Assembly: GCA_934373235.1 (NCBI GenBank)
Contig: CAKROW010000002.1
Location: 1-64,000, forward strand
Direction of reading: 5' to 3'
Source of the DNA: an uncultured Blautia sp.
Lineage (GTDB): Bacteria; Bacillota; Clostridia; Lachnospirales; Lachnospiraceae
Length of the DNA stretch: 64,000 nt
Shown here: one piece after another, positions 16,574 to 26,338 of the stretch
Layout: the number at the start of each line of letters is the position of its first letter
How positions within the stretch are numbered: position 1 is the stretch's first letter
The notes under the pieces: model-generated
Told to the model about the DNA's origin: nothing
Database searches by the model: none
What the model saw: only the letters and a program-made list of their open reading frames with translations
Translations under genes and position numbers: made by a program

Positions 16574-19500
16574 CTATTTACATATTTTTTCCCTGATCAC
16601 CGGAGCTTTCAGAAGACCGCTCTCTCTTAACTGGTACTCATAAGACCACAGGTCACCGGTTGTCCTCCATGCATTGGGACCGAACCACTCTTCTTTTTTG
16701 TCACAGTTATGCAGGGTTCCAAAAGTATTTACTCGATTTCCATACACAGTCAGCTCCAGAAGATGCTCTCCTTTTGGAAGTTTTCCAAGGTCTGCCTCAT
16801 ATGGGGAAAATGCAATATGTCCCATATCTTTTCCGTCAACAGACACATGAAGCACAGGGGCACGGAACAGGCTGGCACGCACACTTACCTCTCCGCCTCT
16901 GGCTGTAAATGGAATCCTGTAAGTGATATTTCCACCGTAGAACGGATATCCCTGTCTTGTGATGTCACAGAAAGCAGCTTCTTTTTTGTCTTTTTTCAAA
17001 GTCTGCATCCTTCCTGCCGTCTCCACACGAAAATCACCCAGAAGGAACATTGCCTCAATATTTATTTTGGAATTATAAGGGATATTTACCTGAAGCTGAT
17101 GGCTTCCTGCCTCCATATCAGGAAGTGCGATCCTGCGGATACAGTGATCCACATACCAGCCCTGTGCTTTGTTTTCCACAGGTCTGCCATCCAGAAGGAT
17201 TTCTGTATTCTCATCATTTTCCATTGCAAGGAAGCAGCCTGTAAGTGCTGTCTCTGTATGGATCCGGAAACGAAGACCTAAAGTGTGGTCAAGGCCTTCC
17301 TGACTGTCGTTGGTCCAGGGCTGTGCAAATGCCTCCATACGAAGAGGATAGCCCAGCTTTTCCCGGAAAAGATTATCAATTCTCAAAATCTCTTCCTGGC
17401 TGTGCCACTCTCCCCCGTCAAAAGCATACTCAGCAAGATCCAGGATGCTTACATTCGGCTCACTTCGCAGGATCTCCACCTGATCCGGAACTGCCACAGC
17501 ACAGATATCCACCATTTCTCCATCAGAGGAGGAAGCTTTTCCACAGGCTGTATCCTCACGCTCCACATTTTCCACAGGCTCCATCTTAAGAAGAAGGCTG
17601 TCCTGGTCAAACATACTTTTCTTAAGAACAGTATCCCCGTTATGATACTCTGCTTTCGTCTCGTAAATATCACCGGTCATGGCATCATATACAGTCAGCT
17701 TCCAGAGTCCCCGGAAACGGATGGTCAACTTCTCTTCTCTTGGAAGATCCGGATTCTTTTTCCGCTCCTGTGCCTCACTGATGATAATACTTGCATCGGA
17801 AGTAAAATCTGAAGGATTCACATGGCACAGGAAGAACCAGCGGTCTTTTCCCTCTTTTCTCATCTGATGGATCAGATTTGTGGAAGGCTTACCGTCTGCC
17901 TCCAGGACCTCCACATCACGCACATTTCTCACAGCCTCAAGAAGTCGGTATCTGCTGAAAGCCACCTGCTCACATTTATCCGCAAACCTTGCTCCCCTGT
18001 CAGAGATACGGGCATCCTGATATCTTGGAAGCTGTCCTGCAAAGATCACACGACCGCCTCTTTCCCTGAATTTTTCCAGGATATCCAGGGTGGTTCCACG
18101 AAGTGTCAGGCAGTTTGGTACAAGAACAGTGTCATAATCCATGGAGCCAACCTTCAGAAATGCCGCATCCTCCTGTCCTTCATTAAGCCCGGGAAGAAGA
18201 GATTCCGAAATAAAATCAAAATCCACAGTTCCGTACAGAAGCCAGTTGATAAGGTTCTGGAAATTCTCATCCATCTCCTCCCTGACTCCTGCTGTCTGCT
18301 CCTTTGGACCCCAGAAAAGCCAGTAGGATTCAACCGGATGGATCACACCCAGGCGTACATGAGGCACGCCTCTTGTAAGGGCTGTATTTACCCTGGCAAA
18401 ATAATTTTCGATAAGAGGATATTCCTGATACCAGGGTGACTGATAACCGATGGCTGCCGGATAATCCCTCTTCGCCTCTCCTGCCATGGAGGTCCAGGTA
18501 AGATGCGGAACACGCACAGTCACTCCCAGCGCCGCCTGCCAGTCTCCCTGAAGCTTATGTCCCCGGAAATCAAAATCCCAGTTTGTCACTCCGTAAAGCT
18601 CGCTGGTCATTGCCTCTCTTCCGAACTGATGCACAGCACTTTCTGCCTGCTTTGCCGTAGAAAGCTCTCTTCTGTCACAAAGCATATCGATTCCCGGGAT
18701 CTCAAAGGAACGGTAGGATCTCATAGCCTCTCCCAGTGCTGCTGTCTGTGTCTCAAGAGTAGGCTCCTCCATCATATGTCCGGTCAGTGCCAGGCCATGC
18801 TCCTTACACCAGCTTCCGATAGTGTCTGCAAAAGCGCTGGCAAAACGTTCCGCAATATGATCATGATACTCATAGCGGATCCTGGAAACCTGGTCTCCCG
18901 GAAGCTCCCAGAAAATCTCCGGCAGGTGCTCCAGAAGGCTGTGTCCGTAAGCTTCCCTGAAAGTATCCTCCAGATCATCGGTAAATGGAATGGTCACATC
19001 CTTTTTCTCATCTGCAAAATCAAAGCACTGCTTATGGGAAAACTGGGGTTCATCTGTAAAGATCGCAGGAATGGTTTTTCCAAACTCTGTGCCCAGTTCC
19101 CTGAAGTACTGCTCATGTGTCACCTCTATGAAACGCTCCACAGCCTTTTTGTCAAGAGTATTTAAATATGCCTCGTTGTTAAACCAGGGATTGTCCCCGG
19201 AAACCTCAAGATAAGCGAACCACTCATCAAAGCCCTCCTGTACCTGCTGGTCACTGTCCAGTTTATGGTACTCTGCAAGGAAACTGTTTTCCAGGCGCAC
19301 CTCATATCTTCCAAGCAATGTCCTCTCATTACTTCTCACAGCCTGTCCTGAAGAACGAAGCTCCCCTGCCTTTATTTCCTTTCCGTCCTGACATTCCGGT
19401 GTAAAAAGGAGGAAACGTATCCTGTACTGATGATCCCGTGTTACCAGTCCGCCGCCTGCTCCTGACGGCCAGCGGTCCTCATCATAAAGCCAGGTGAGCA

Positions 19501-19756
19501 TTCCTTTGTCCTCTGCCTTTTTCCAGGCATATTTCACCAGACCCAGGAATTCTTCACTCATATACGGATTGTCCATTCCTGTACGGCAGTGGATATGGCC
19601 CCCGCCCATTCCCATTGCCTTCAGCGCATCCAGCGTATTGTCGATCTCTGCTTCTGTCATCCTGCAGTTCCACGCCCAGAAAGGAGCGCCTCTGTACTCA
19701 CTTCCCGGATTTTGGAATTTTTCCTCTGTAAGTTTTTCCCCATTGTGATATAACAT
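16574..19756 (-). CDS. Large glycoside hydrolase, GH106 (alpha-L-rhamnosidase)-like
   Basis: A 1060-aa protein without a signal peptide. Its N-terminal catalytic region carries the pattern of GH106-related enzymes: APFWAWN (24-30), the GMGGGHIHCRTGMDNPYMSEEF segment (about 49-70, quoted in part as GGGHIHCRTG), and WLYDEDRWPSGAGGG (about 89-103). Further conserved acids occur in IFTDEPQFSH and TGHMMEEPTLETQ. Residues about 780-1000 look like beta-sandwich, galactose-binding-type domains. It is the last gene of the ABC/two-component operon, 14 bp after the response regulator. Cleavage of alpha-L-rhamnosides from pectic fragments is the most likely role, but I could not place the exact family or catalytic residues. 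Confidence 0.75.
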   Translation of the reverse strand: MLYHNGEKLTEEKFQNPGSEYRGAPFWAWNCRMTEAEIDNTLDALKAMGMGGGHIHCRTGMDNPYMSEEFLGLVKYAWKKAEDKGMLTWLYDEDRWPSGAGGGLVTRDHQYRIRFLLFTPECQDGKEIKAGELRSSGQAVRSNERTLLGRYEVRLENSFLAEYHKLDSDQQVQEGFDEWFAYLEVSGDNPWFNNEAYLNTLDKKAVERFIEVTHEQYFRELGTEFGKTIPAIFTDEPQFSHKQCFDFADEKKDVTIPFTDDLEDTFREAYGHSLLEHLPEIFWELPGDQVSRIRYEYHDHIAERFASAFADTIGSWCKEHGLALTGHMMEEPTLETQTAALGEAMRSYRSFEIPGIDMLCDRRELSTAKQAESAVHQFGREAMTSELYGVTNWDFDFRGHKLQGDWQAALGVTVRVPHLTWTSMAGEAKRDYPAAIGYQSPWYQEYPLIENYFARVNTALTRGVPHVRLGVIHPVESYWLFWGPKEQTAGVREEMDENFQNLINWLLYGTVDFDFISESLLPGLNEGQEDAAFLKVGSMDYDTVLVPNCLTLRGTTLDILEKFRERGGRVIFAGQLPRYQDARISDRGARFADKCEQVAFSRYRLLEAVRNVRDVEVLEADGKPSTNLIHQMRKEGKDRWFFLCHVNPSDFTSDASIIISEAQERKKNPDLPREEKLTIRFRGLWKLTVYDAMTGDIYETKAEYHNGDTVLKKSMFDQDSLLLKMEPVENVEREDTACGKASSSDGEMVDICAVAVPDQVEILRSEPNVSILDLAEYAFDGGEWHSQEEILRIDNLFREKLGYPLRMEAFAQPWTNDSQEGLDHTLGLRFRIHTETALTGCFLAMENDENTEILLDGRPVENKAQGWYVDHCIRRIALPDMEAGSHQLQVNIPYNSKINIEAMFLLGDFRVETAGRMQTLKKDKKEAAFCDITRQGYPFYGGNITYRIPFTARGGEVSVRASLFRAPVLHVSVDGKDMGHIAFSPYEADLGKLPKGEHLLELTVYGNRVNTFGTLHNCDKKEEWFGPNAWRTTGDLWSYEYQLRESGLLKAPVIREKICK

Positions 19757-19770
19757 ACCTTCAACCTCCG

Positions 19771-21273
19771 TTATATATTATTATGTGTTTCCTTCTCCAC
19801 ATACTCAGACGGCCTTACTCCTGTATAGGAATAAAAGATCCTGCTGAAATAAAACTGATCTTTATACCCCACCTGCTCAGCTACATCCTTCACAAAGATC
19901 TTCTCTTCCCGCAGAAGAAGCCGCTTGGCCTTTTCCATGCGGAGAGATGTGAGATAGTTGTTAAAAGACGCATCCTCATACTTGCGGAAAAGCCTGCTTA
20001 AATAGGTCTGGGACACGCCTACACTTTTGCTGACGCTGTGCAGGGAAAGTGGTTCTGCCATATGTTTTTTTACATAGTCCTTCACACTCTGGAAATATTC
20101 CTCTGTGTTCACCTTCTGGCTTCCTGTATTTTCCTCAGGCATATTTTTGAAGAAAATATCAGAAATTCCACAGCAAAGCTGATCCACATTTTCCGCGGAT
20201 GAAAAAATATCGTCCATGAGAAATTCCGCCTCTCTGTAATCCCGGTTCCCTGCCTCATATCTCTGGAGCAGATAGGCGATCTGCCTTAAACGTGCCTCGA
20301 TCCAGATCTGTGGTTTTTCCTGGGCGGTCCATTTCCGGATCAGATCCTCCGTATCTTTCTGAAGCCGGTCATATTTCTGATTCTGGGCAAAATATTCCAG
20401 TTCTTCCAGATATTCATAATCCCTGTCCTGAACTTTTCCCACTGATTCCTTTCCCGGATCCTCCATAACCAGTGTCTGGCTTTTTCCCAGGATAATAGAT
20501 GAGTCCAGCATACGGTAAAGCCCGCGTACCATCTCTCCGATCTGAGACACCGGAACACTTCTGCTCTGGATGATAGTGGTCACGTAGGCTGCCGATGGCT
20601 GTTCCTTGCCGATCCTGCGCTCCATGATCTGCTGGAAATCTCCATCGCAGACCAGTTCCTCCGGGCAGAGATATAAAGTCTCCTGTGAATCTCTTCCATA
20701 AGCCAGCATCAGCTCATTGATATCCGAGAATATCTCTCTGCCGGTCCTCTCACCATAGCGGCTTGGAAGTCCGTTAAGCCGCACAATGGCACCATAATAA
20801 TGATCTGCGCTGAAATATCTGTGAAGGCTTTCCTCCTTTACAGGTATCTCATTGACCAGCCTGTGCATAAGGATGTTTCTTGCCCGATAATATTTTTCCT
20901 TCACCTTTTTTTCCAGCTTTTTAATAAGGTGTGCAAACTCTGATGGTACAATAGGCTTCAGTATGTAGTCGCATACACCGAAGCTGATGGCCTGCTTGGC
21001 GTACTCAAACTCCTGATAGCCGCTGACGATCACGCTGACCACATCCGGATAACGTTTTTTCGTTTCCTCCACCAGTCTCAGTCCGTTCATCACCGGCATC
21101 TGGATATCTGTGATCAGGATATCCGGCTCTCCTTTTTCTTCCATAATTTCCAGTGCTTCCTGTCCATTGTAGGCAGTCCCCAGGATCTCAAAATCACTGT
21201 ATTTCCTGTTTATGATATTGACGATCAGACTTGCAGCCATAGGTTCATCGTCAACCACTAATACCTGATACAT
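19771..21273 (-). CDS. YesN-type response regulator with AraC DNA-binding domain
   Basis: A 500-aa regulator. The receiver domain starts MYQVLVVDDEP, and the phosphoacceptor is Asp56 in LITDIQMPVMNG. A middle region of about 250 residues leads to a C-terminal AraC helix-turn-helix pair (VKDYVKKHMAEPLSLHSVSK onward, ending FSRIFYSYTGVRPSEYVEKE). An ATG two codons upstream lies against the AGAGGAGG ribosome binding site, so the ATG at 21273 with 6-bp spacing was chosen. The start lies within the kinase gene by 23 bp. It probably activates the transporter operon through the tandem boxes at 26366-26397. Confidence 0.92.
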   Translation of the reverse strand: MYQVLVVDDEPMAASLIVNIINRKYSDFEILGTAYNGQEALEIMEEKGEPDILITDIQMPVMNGLRLVEETKKRYPDVVSVIVSGYQEFEYAKQAISFGVCDYILKPIVPSEFAHLIKKLEKKVKEKYYRARNILMHRLVNEIPVKEESLHRYFSADHYYGAIVRLNGLPSRYGERTGREIFSDINELMLAYGRDSQETLYLCPEELVCDGDFQQIMERRIGKEQPSAAYVTTIIQSRSVPVSQIGEMVRGLYRMLDSSIILGKSQTLVMEDPGKESVGKVQDRDYEYLEELEYFAQNQKYDRLQKDTEDLIRKWTAQEKPQIWIEARLRQIAYLLQRYEAGNRDYREAEFLMDDIFSSAENVDQLCCGISDIFFKNMPEENTGSQKVNTEEYFQSVKDYVKKHMAEPLSLHSVSKSVGVSQTYLSRLFRKYEDASFNNYLTSLRMEKAKRLLLREEKIFVKDVAEQVGYKDQFYFSRIFYSYTGVRPSEYVEKETHNNI

Positions 21274-23050
21274 CTGCATCCTCCTCTTTCTCAGATACTC
21301 CGATTATCACGCTTACTCCTTCTTCCAGGTTTCTGATCCTGAATACTGCTTTTCCATTATATAAAAGAAACATTCGTGCATAGGTATTTGCAAGTCCCAT
21401 GCCGCCTATCTCCATCTCAACGTTGCTGCCTCTGGACATGATATGCCTGCGGATCTTTTTCATCTTTTCTTCCAGGTCTGTCCGCACCTTATCTGTCATG
21501 CCTTCCCCGTTGTCACGGATCTCAAAATACCAGCCTGTATCATCCCTCCAGCCACGCACCTGGATCTTCATGATATTGTTACTGTTCTGATATCCATGCT
21601 GCACACTGTTTTCCACTAACTGCTGAAGCACGATCTTGGGAAGGGTCTCATTTTTGATGGAATCCTCACACCTGATCTCCACCTCAAGCCTGTGCTCATA
21701 TCTGGATTTCAGAAGGAATATGTATCGTTCCAGATATTCCACCTCTTTTTCCACAGTTGCATACCGCTCCTTGGTACTGGTAGAATACCGCAGCATAGCC
21801 GCCAGACATCCGCAGATCTCACAAATTTCTTCGTCCCCGTCCATGATTCCCCTGCTGGAGATCACATTGAGCACATTATAGAGAAAGTGGGGATTTACCT
21901 GTGCCTGCAGCGTATCAAACTGCGCCTGCAGTTGCAGAAGGGACAGGCGCTTTTCTTTCACAATAGCTTCATTCAGTCGTTTTGTAAGATTCTGATAGGC
22001 GATTCCCAGCGCCTGTACCTCATCATCTGTATTAAGAACCATCGGTTCCACATCCAGGTTTTCAAGTCCTGTATTTTCCATCTGGGAACGGAGAGTGCTT
22101 AAGGGTCTGGTAAGTTTTCCTGCAATGATGGCTACCACAAACATGGATATCACAAAACATCCAAAAGCAACTCCCAGTGATGTAAATAACGCCCGTTTCA
22201 TATCTGCGATAAGACCGTCATTTTTCTGCAGTACTGCTACCTGTATCCCGTAATTGGAAGATTCAGATACTGCGGATGCCCACTCATTTCCCTCAGAGTC
22301 TACCACATTGTATTTCTTTTTGATAAGCTTTGAATATTTTTTCATATATCGGACAAGATCACTGTTCAGCCCCTCTGACTGATAGAGCGTATCTCCTGCC
22401 GGTATCCACGCAACTACCTTAAGTTCACTGTCCGGAAGATCAAAAATGGCTTTGAGGTCTTCTGTTGCATACTGGACTTCAATGTAACCAAAATTACCGC
22501 CCTGTACTTTTCGTGCAAGTGAAAACACTTCCTCGCTGCTTCTTAAGCCCCAGCCATCCTGATGAGGGGCTACCAGGATCGGTTTACCGTGCATCTCCGC
22601 GGCAGCATGCAGCCAGCTTATCTTTGATGTATCCCTCGCCTTGTTGGTTATCTTTGCCCCGGTATTGGTACTGGATGCCACATCTCCCAGATGATTAAAG
22701 ATAACTACCCTGTAAAAATTGCTGTAGATATAATACATGGAAATTCCGGAATTCAGAACATCCAGCTCTTCCGTTCTTTTCATGGTATCACCATTTTCCG
22801 CATATTGAGGCAGGGATTTCATTGCATAGAGCATATCCGGATCTGACAGGATATAATCCGTCACATGCTTCATGGAATCCACGGTAAAATCAATATTGGC
22901 TGCCATCTGCCTGGAATAATAGCTCAGGCTTTCGGATGCCTTTTCTGTTAGTCTCCTGGTATTATAATTATAAGTCACAATCCCAAAAAGCATAGAGATC
23001 ACAAAAGTAACAACTGAAAAAACCAGGATCAGTTTTGTGCGAAATTTCAT
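21251..23050 (-). CDS. YesM-type sensor histidine kinase
   Basis: A 599-aa membrane kinase. Transmembrane helix 1 is at about 7-26 and helix 2 at about 289-310, enclosing an extracellular sensor of about 260 residues. A HAMP-like linker follows (about 311-363). The phosphoacceptor is His388 in QVNPHFLYNVLN of the His_kinase domain, and the ATPase N and G boxes are LQQLVENSVQHG, IRDNGEGM and GGMGLANTYARM. It pairs with the overlapping YesN-type regulator downstream. In this family the sensor usually detects oligosaccharides directly or via the solute-binding protein. A terminator separates it from the permease genes upstream. Confidence 0.93.
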   Translation of the reverse strand: MKFRTKLILVFSVVTFVISMLFGIVTYNYNTRRLTEKASESLSYYSRQMAANIDFTVDSMKHVTDYILSDPDMLYAMKSLPQYAENGDTMKRTEELDVLNSGISMYYIYSNFYRVVIFNHLGDVASSTNTGAKITNKARDTSKISWLHAAAEMHGKPILVAPHQDGWGLRSSEEVFSLARKVQGGNFGYIEVQYATEDLKAIFDLPDSELKVVAWIPAGDTLYQSEGLNSDLVRYMKKYSKLIKKKYNVVDSEGNEWASAVSESSNYGIQVAVLQKNDGLIADMKRALFTSLGVAFGCFVISMFVVAIIAGKLTRPLSTLRSQMENTGLENLDVEPMVLNTDDEVQALGIAYQNLTKRLNEAIVKEKRLSLLQLQAQFDTLQAQVNPHFLYNVLNVISSRGIMDGDEEICEICGCLAAMLRYSTSTKERYATVEKEVEYLERYIFLLKSRYEHRLEVEIRCEDSIKNETLPKIVLQQLVENSVQHGYQNSNNIMKIQVRGWRDDTGWYFEIRDNGEGMTDKVRTDLEEKMKKIRRHIMSRGSNVEMEIGGMGLANTYARMFLLYNGKAVFRIRNLEEGVSVIIGVSEKEEDADVSGISG

Positions 23051-23135
23051 ATCTGATACCTCTCATAATTTCTTATGCAGCACTTCACGGAAATACCCCA
23101 TACCCCCTGTTATGCAGTATTTCCCTGTAATGCTA

Positions 23136-23173
23136 CAAAACAGATACCCTGCATACTGTACAGAGTATCTGTT
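23136..23173 (-). terminator. Terminator between the permease genes and the sensor kinase gene
   Basis: AACAGATAC and GTATCTGTT pair around a 17-nt loop, followed by TTTTG on the minus strand. It should lower or stop transcription from the transporter genes before the two-component genes. Confidence 0.7.
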
Positions 23174-23212
23174 CCATATCATATCACATAGTTCTGTTTT
23201 TTTCCAACGGCA

Positions 23213-24043
23213 TCAGCCCTTGACAGCTCCTGCTACCATACCATCTACGATCTTCTTGTTGAAGAACAGGAAGAGGATCAGCATCGGGATGGTGATGATC
23301 AGTACATCGGCAAACAGCAGGTTATAGGAACTGGAATATCTGCCCATGAAGTTGTAAAGTGTAAGCTGTACAGTTACGTTATCGTTTCCGGGAAGGAAAT
23401 ACAGCGGGTTTGTAAAGTCATTAAAAATAGTTACGGCATTCAGAATGATGATCGTGGATGTAACCGGCTTTAACAGCGGGAAGATGATCTTTACAAAAAG
23501 ATGCTCTCTTGTACATCCGTCAATATAACCTGCCTCCTCAAGCTCTACAGGAATGGTGTTCATAAATCCTTTGTAAAGCATGATGGTGAACGGGATCTGT
23601 AATGCTGTCTCAACCATGATCATACCGAACATAGTCTTGTAAATATGAAGTCCCTGCATTACCCAGATCGTAGGAAGGATTGCCGGCGGGATCATAAGTC
23701 CTGTCATAACAAGTGTATCCACGATCTTTACAGGTCTGTCACTTCTTCTCTGAAGAACATATCCTGCCATGGATCCTACGATGATCAGTACGATCAGTGA
23801 ACCTACAGTAAGGATGATACTGTTCTTGAAAGCTGTGAGGATCTGATAATTATTAGCGGAGAAAACTTCCTTGAAGTTCTCCCACATCCATGTCTCCGGA
23901 AGTGAAAGTTCCAGAAGGTTGGCACCTCTTCTGTCTTTTAATGCATTTACCAGCATGAACAAAAATGGTACTGCAAAGATCAGGATTCCGAAAATACAAC
24001 CAAGGATGTCCCCCAGTAATGTTAATCTTTTCTGTTTTTTCAT
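23213..24043 (-). CDS. Carbohydrate ABC transporter permease (MalG/YesQ type)
   Basis: A 276-aa inner-membrane permease with six predicted helices. The ATPase-docking EAA loop is EEAGYIDGCTREHLFVKIIFPLLKP. It is of the CUT1 class, which imports di- and oligosaccharides. It starts 1 bp after the stop of the partner permease, so the two are coupled. No ATPase gene is present; CUT1 systems of this type usually share an MsmX-like ATPase encoded elsewhere. Confidence 0.95.
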   Translation of the reverse strand: MKKQKRLTLLGDILGCIFGILIFAVPFLFMLVNALKDRRGANLLELSLPETWMWENFKEVFSANNYQILTAFKNSIILTVGSLIVLIIVGSMAGYVLQRRSDRPVKIVDTLVMTGLMIPPAILPTIWVMQGLHIYKTMFGMIMVETALQIPFTIMLYKGFMNTIPVELEEAGYIDGCTREHLFVKIIFPLLKPVTSTIIILNAVTIFNDFTNPLYFLPGNDNVTVQLTLYNFMGRYSSSYNLLFADVLIITIPMLILFLFFNKKIVDGMVAGAVKG

Positions 24044-24044
24044 C

Positions 24045-24905
24045 TTAGTTGTACACCTCCCTGCTGTTAAGAAACTTCTGTAACGGGAATGCGATAATTG
24101 CGATCACCGCGAACATGATAACATTGCCCGCCGTGGACAGACCGAAGAATCCGGCTGCGTACTGTTTGTAAACAACGGATGCAAGTACGTCTGTTGCAAA
24201 TCCGGGACCACCCTTTGTCATAGCCCAGATCAGGTCGAAGCAGCGAAGTCCGCCGATAAGAGAAAGTGTGATGATGGTGTTTGTTGATGAACGAACCAGC
24301 GGCATTACAATGTTACGGATCGTCTGCCAGCGTGTTGCACCGTCGATGGATGCGGCTTCATAATAGCTGGAGTCAATAGATGTAATACCTGCAATGAAAA
24401 TAACAGTGGAAATACTTACACCTTTCCATACATCAACTGCGATCACAGAAAACAGTGCAAGATTTGTATCACCAAGCCAGTTTGGTCCGGAAATACCGAT
24501 TGCAGCAAGCACGGTATTGAAAAGGCCCTTGCTTGGATGCATCAGAGCTTTGAAGATGATACCAACAGCTACAGCACTTACAAGGTTCGGGAAGAAAACA
24601 AGAGATCTTAAGAAGTCTTTTGTTTTGATCTTGCTTGTAAGGAACAGTGCGATGAAAAATGCAATGATTACCTTAAGTCCACTTGTAAGAACCGCATAGA
24701 TCAGTGTGTTTCTTACAGATATACTCAAGGATCTTTCACTGAAGAATGTCTTATAGTTATCAAGTCCGCAGAATGTAAATGATTTCAGGTCCCATACAGT
24801 TAAACTGAAGAACAGTGATGTTACCATTGGGATAATAAAGAATACCACAAAGATAACAACTGCGGGAACAAGGAACCATAAACTGTATATTTTCTTTTTG
24901 TTCAT
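24045..24905 (-). CDS. Carbohydrate ABC transporter permease (MalF/YesP type)
   Basis: A 286-aa permease starting MNKKKIYSLWFLVPAVVIF, with six predicted helices and an EAA loop in YYEAASIDGATRWQTIRNIVMPLV. The reading frame is open 16 codons further upstream, but GGAGAAAGGAAAA precedes the ATG at 24905. It forms the heterodimeric channel with the downstream permease and is fed by the solute-binding protein encoded just upstream. Confidence 0.95.
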   Translation of the reverse strand: MNKKKIYSLWFLVPAVVIFVVFFIIPMVTSLFFSLTVWDLKSFTFCGLDNYKTFFSERSLSISVRNTLIYAVLTSGLKVIIAFFIALFLTSKIKTKDFLRSLVFFPNLVSAVAVGIIFKALMHPSKGLFNTVLAAIGISGPNWLGDTNLALFSVIAVDVWKGVSISTVIFIAGITSIDSSYYEAASIDGATRWQTIRNIVMPLVRSSTNTIITLSLIGGLRCFDLIWAMTKGGPGFATDVLASVVYKQYAAGFFGLSTAGNVIMFAVIAIIAFPLQKFLNSREVYN

Positions 24906-24928
24906 GCCTAGTTTTCCTTTCTCCTGCC

Positions 24929-24960
24929 AAAAAACCGGCCGCCTGCGCTGCAAGCGGCCG
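24929..24960 (-). terminator. Intra-operon attenuator between binding-protein and permease genes
   Basis: CGGCCGC and GCGGCCG (24936-24942 and 24954-24960) form a GC-rich stem with an 11-nt loop, followed by GGTTTTTT on the minus strand. It sits 12 bp after the binding-protein stop. Such partial terminators let the binding protein be made in excess over the permeases. Confidence 0.85.
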
Positions 24961-24972
24961 ACACATCAAATC

Positions 24973-26292
24973 TTACTTCCAGTCAAGACCAAGCTGTGTA
25001 GCCTGTTTCTTGCAGTCCTCATCGTATGCTGCTGCTGCTTCCTCGGCTGTTGACTGTCCTGTTGCAACCTCAGAGCAGATATACTCGCAGTTTGTTCCCT
25101 TTACAGATGTCTGGAACTCCATTGCAACGTTTGTTTTTCCTGTATCAAAGTATTTCTCCTGAGCCTCTTTAACTCCGTCGTATGCGTCATCCGGAAGCTC
25201 ATATCCCTTGATGCAGTACGGGCCGTCTGGTTTCTGTGCCTCTGTGAAAGCATCAAGTGCCTCATCAGATGTATAGAACTCCATGAATCTTAAGATATCA
25301 TCTTTCTTGTCACTGTTCTTGTTTCCGTAGATAGCTGTTGGCTCCCAAACTGTAAGGCCGTGGTTGTCAGCGTCATCTCCAGGGATACCCATAACACCGA
25401 TCTTGTTTACATCGTCTCCGTAGAGCTCATAGATGCTGGAAAGTGCCTGGGAAAGGATGAACCAGTGAGCACCCTCGCCGTTTACGATCTTGTCGCAGGC
25501 ATCTGCATATGTAGTAGCTGTGTAGTCATCGTTGAAGTATGGCTGAAGATCAGCAAGCTTCTGGAAGCTCTTAAGACCAGCCTCTGTTGTAGCGTATTTA
25601 GCTTCACCAGCTTCGAATTTCTCTGAGAAATCCGGCTCTGCTGCAAGTACGTTGTAGTGGTCTCCAAGGTATGGAACCTGGATTGTCCAGGAATCTCCAA
25701 GAGATCCGATAACTGCTGTCTCACCAGCCTCTTTCAGAGTATCGCAGTTCTTAAGGAAGTCTTCCCATGTGTCCGGAACCTGAAGATCATATTTCTCATA
25801 GAGATCTTTGTTATAAAGGATACATCCAAGGTTTGTAGCTGTAAGCGGTACACCATATACTGCTGTGTCAGATCCTGCGCTTACTGCTGATGCGAATGTA
25901 TCATCAAGACGGCTTGCCCACTCCTCACCGGAAATATCGATGAAGTTGTCCTCCGGATCAAGCTCGTTAAGTTTAGCTCCTGAGTTGTATCCGCAAAGGT
26001 CTGTCATCTCACCGGATGCAAGTCTTGTCTTAACCTGGTTGTCTCCGTCACCGCCTGATGCACGAAGCTCTGTCTCGATGTGGATACCAGTCTCTTTCTC
26101 ACAGAGATCAAATACTGCCTGATATCCGGATGATGCTGTATCCGGGTCGATCAGAAATGTAAGAGTAGCCTCTTTGTACTCCCATTTGCTGTCGGAATCT
26201 TTGTCATCTGCTGCAAGTACGCTTGTTGCACCTGCGAGTGTTGTTCCCATCATTGCTGCACAGAGCAGAACACTGAGCATCTTTCTTTTCAT
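24973..26292 (-). CDS. Extracellular solute-binding protein of a carbohydrate ABC importer
   Basis: A 439-aa family 1 solute-binding protein starting MKRKMLSVLLCAAMMGTTLA. The upstream in-frame extension lacks a signal sequence; AGGAGG precedes the ATG at 26292. The signal peptide ends near ATSVLAADDKD. A canonical lipobox with Cys at +1 is not evident: the only cysteine lies inside the hydrophobic core. Most Gram-positive binding proteins are lipoproteins, so this one may be released or use a non-standard site. It is the first gene of the operon and should deliver oligosaccharide to the two permeases. Confidence 0.9.
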   Translation of the reverse strand: MKRKMLSVLLCAAMMGTTLAGATSVLAADDKDSDSKWEYKEATLTFLIDPDTASSGYQAVFDLCEKETGIHIETELRASGGDGDNQVKTRLASGEMTDLCGYNSGAKLNELDPEDNFIDISGEEWASRLDDTFASAVSAGSDTAVYGVPLTATNLGCILYNKDLYEKYDLQVPDTWEDFLKNCDTLKEAGETAVIGSLGDSWTIQVPYLGDHYNVLAAEPDFSEKFEAGEAKYATTEAGLKSFQKLADLQPYFNDDYTATTYADACDKIVNGEGAHWFILSQALSSIYELYGDDVNKIGVMGIPGDDADNHGLTVWEPTAIYGNKNSDKKDDILRFMEFYTSDEALDAFTEAQKPDGPYCIKGYELPDDAYDGVKEAQEKYFDTGKTNVAMEFQTSVKGTNCEYICSEVATGQSTAEEAAAAYDEDCKKQATQLGLDWK

Positions 26293-26338
26293 GTTTCGTC
26301 CTCCTTTGATTTGACGTTCTCCGTTATTTGATGATGCT

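Noticed and set aside
21251..21273. Frameshift or gene fusion between kinase and regulator
   Set aside because: The 23-bp overlap is ordinary translational coupling; both proteins are full length with their own start and stop.
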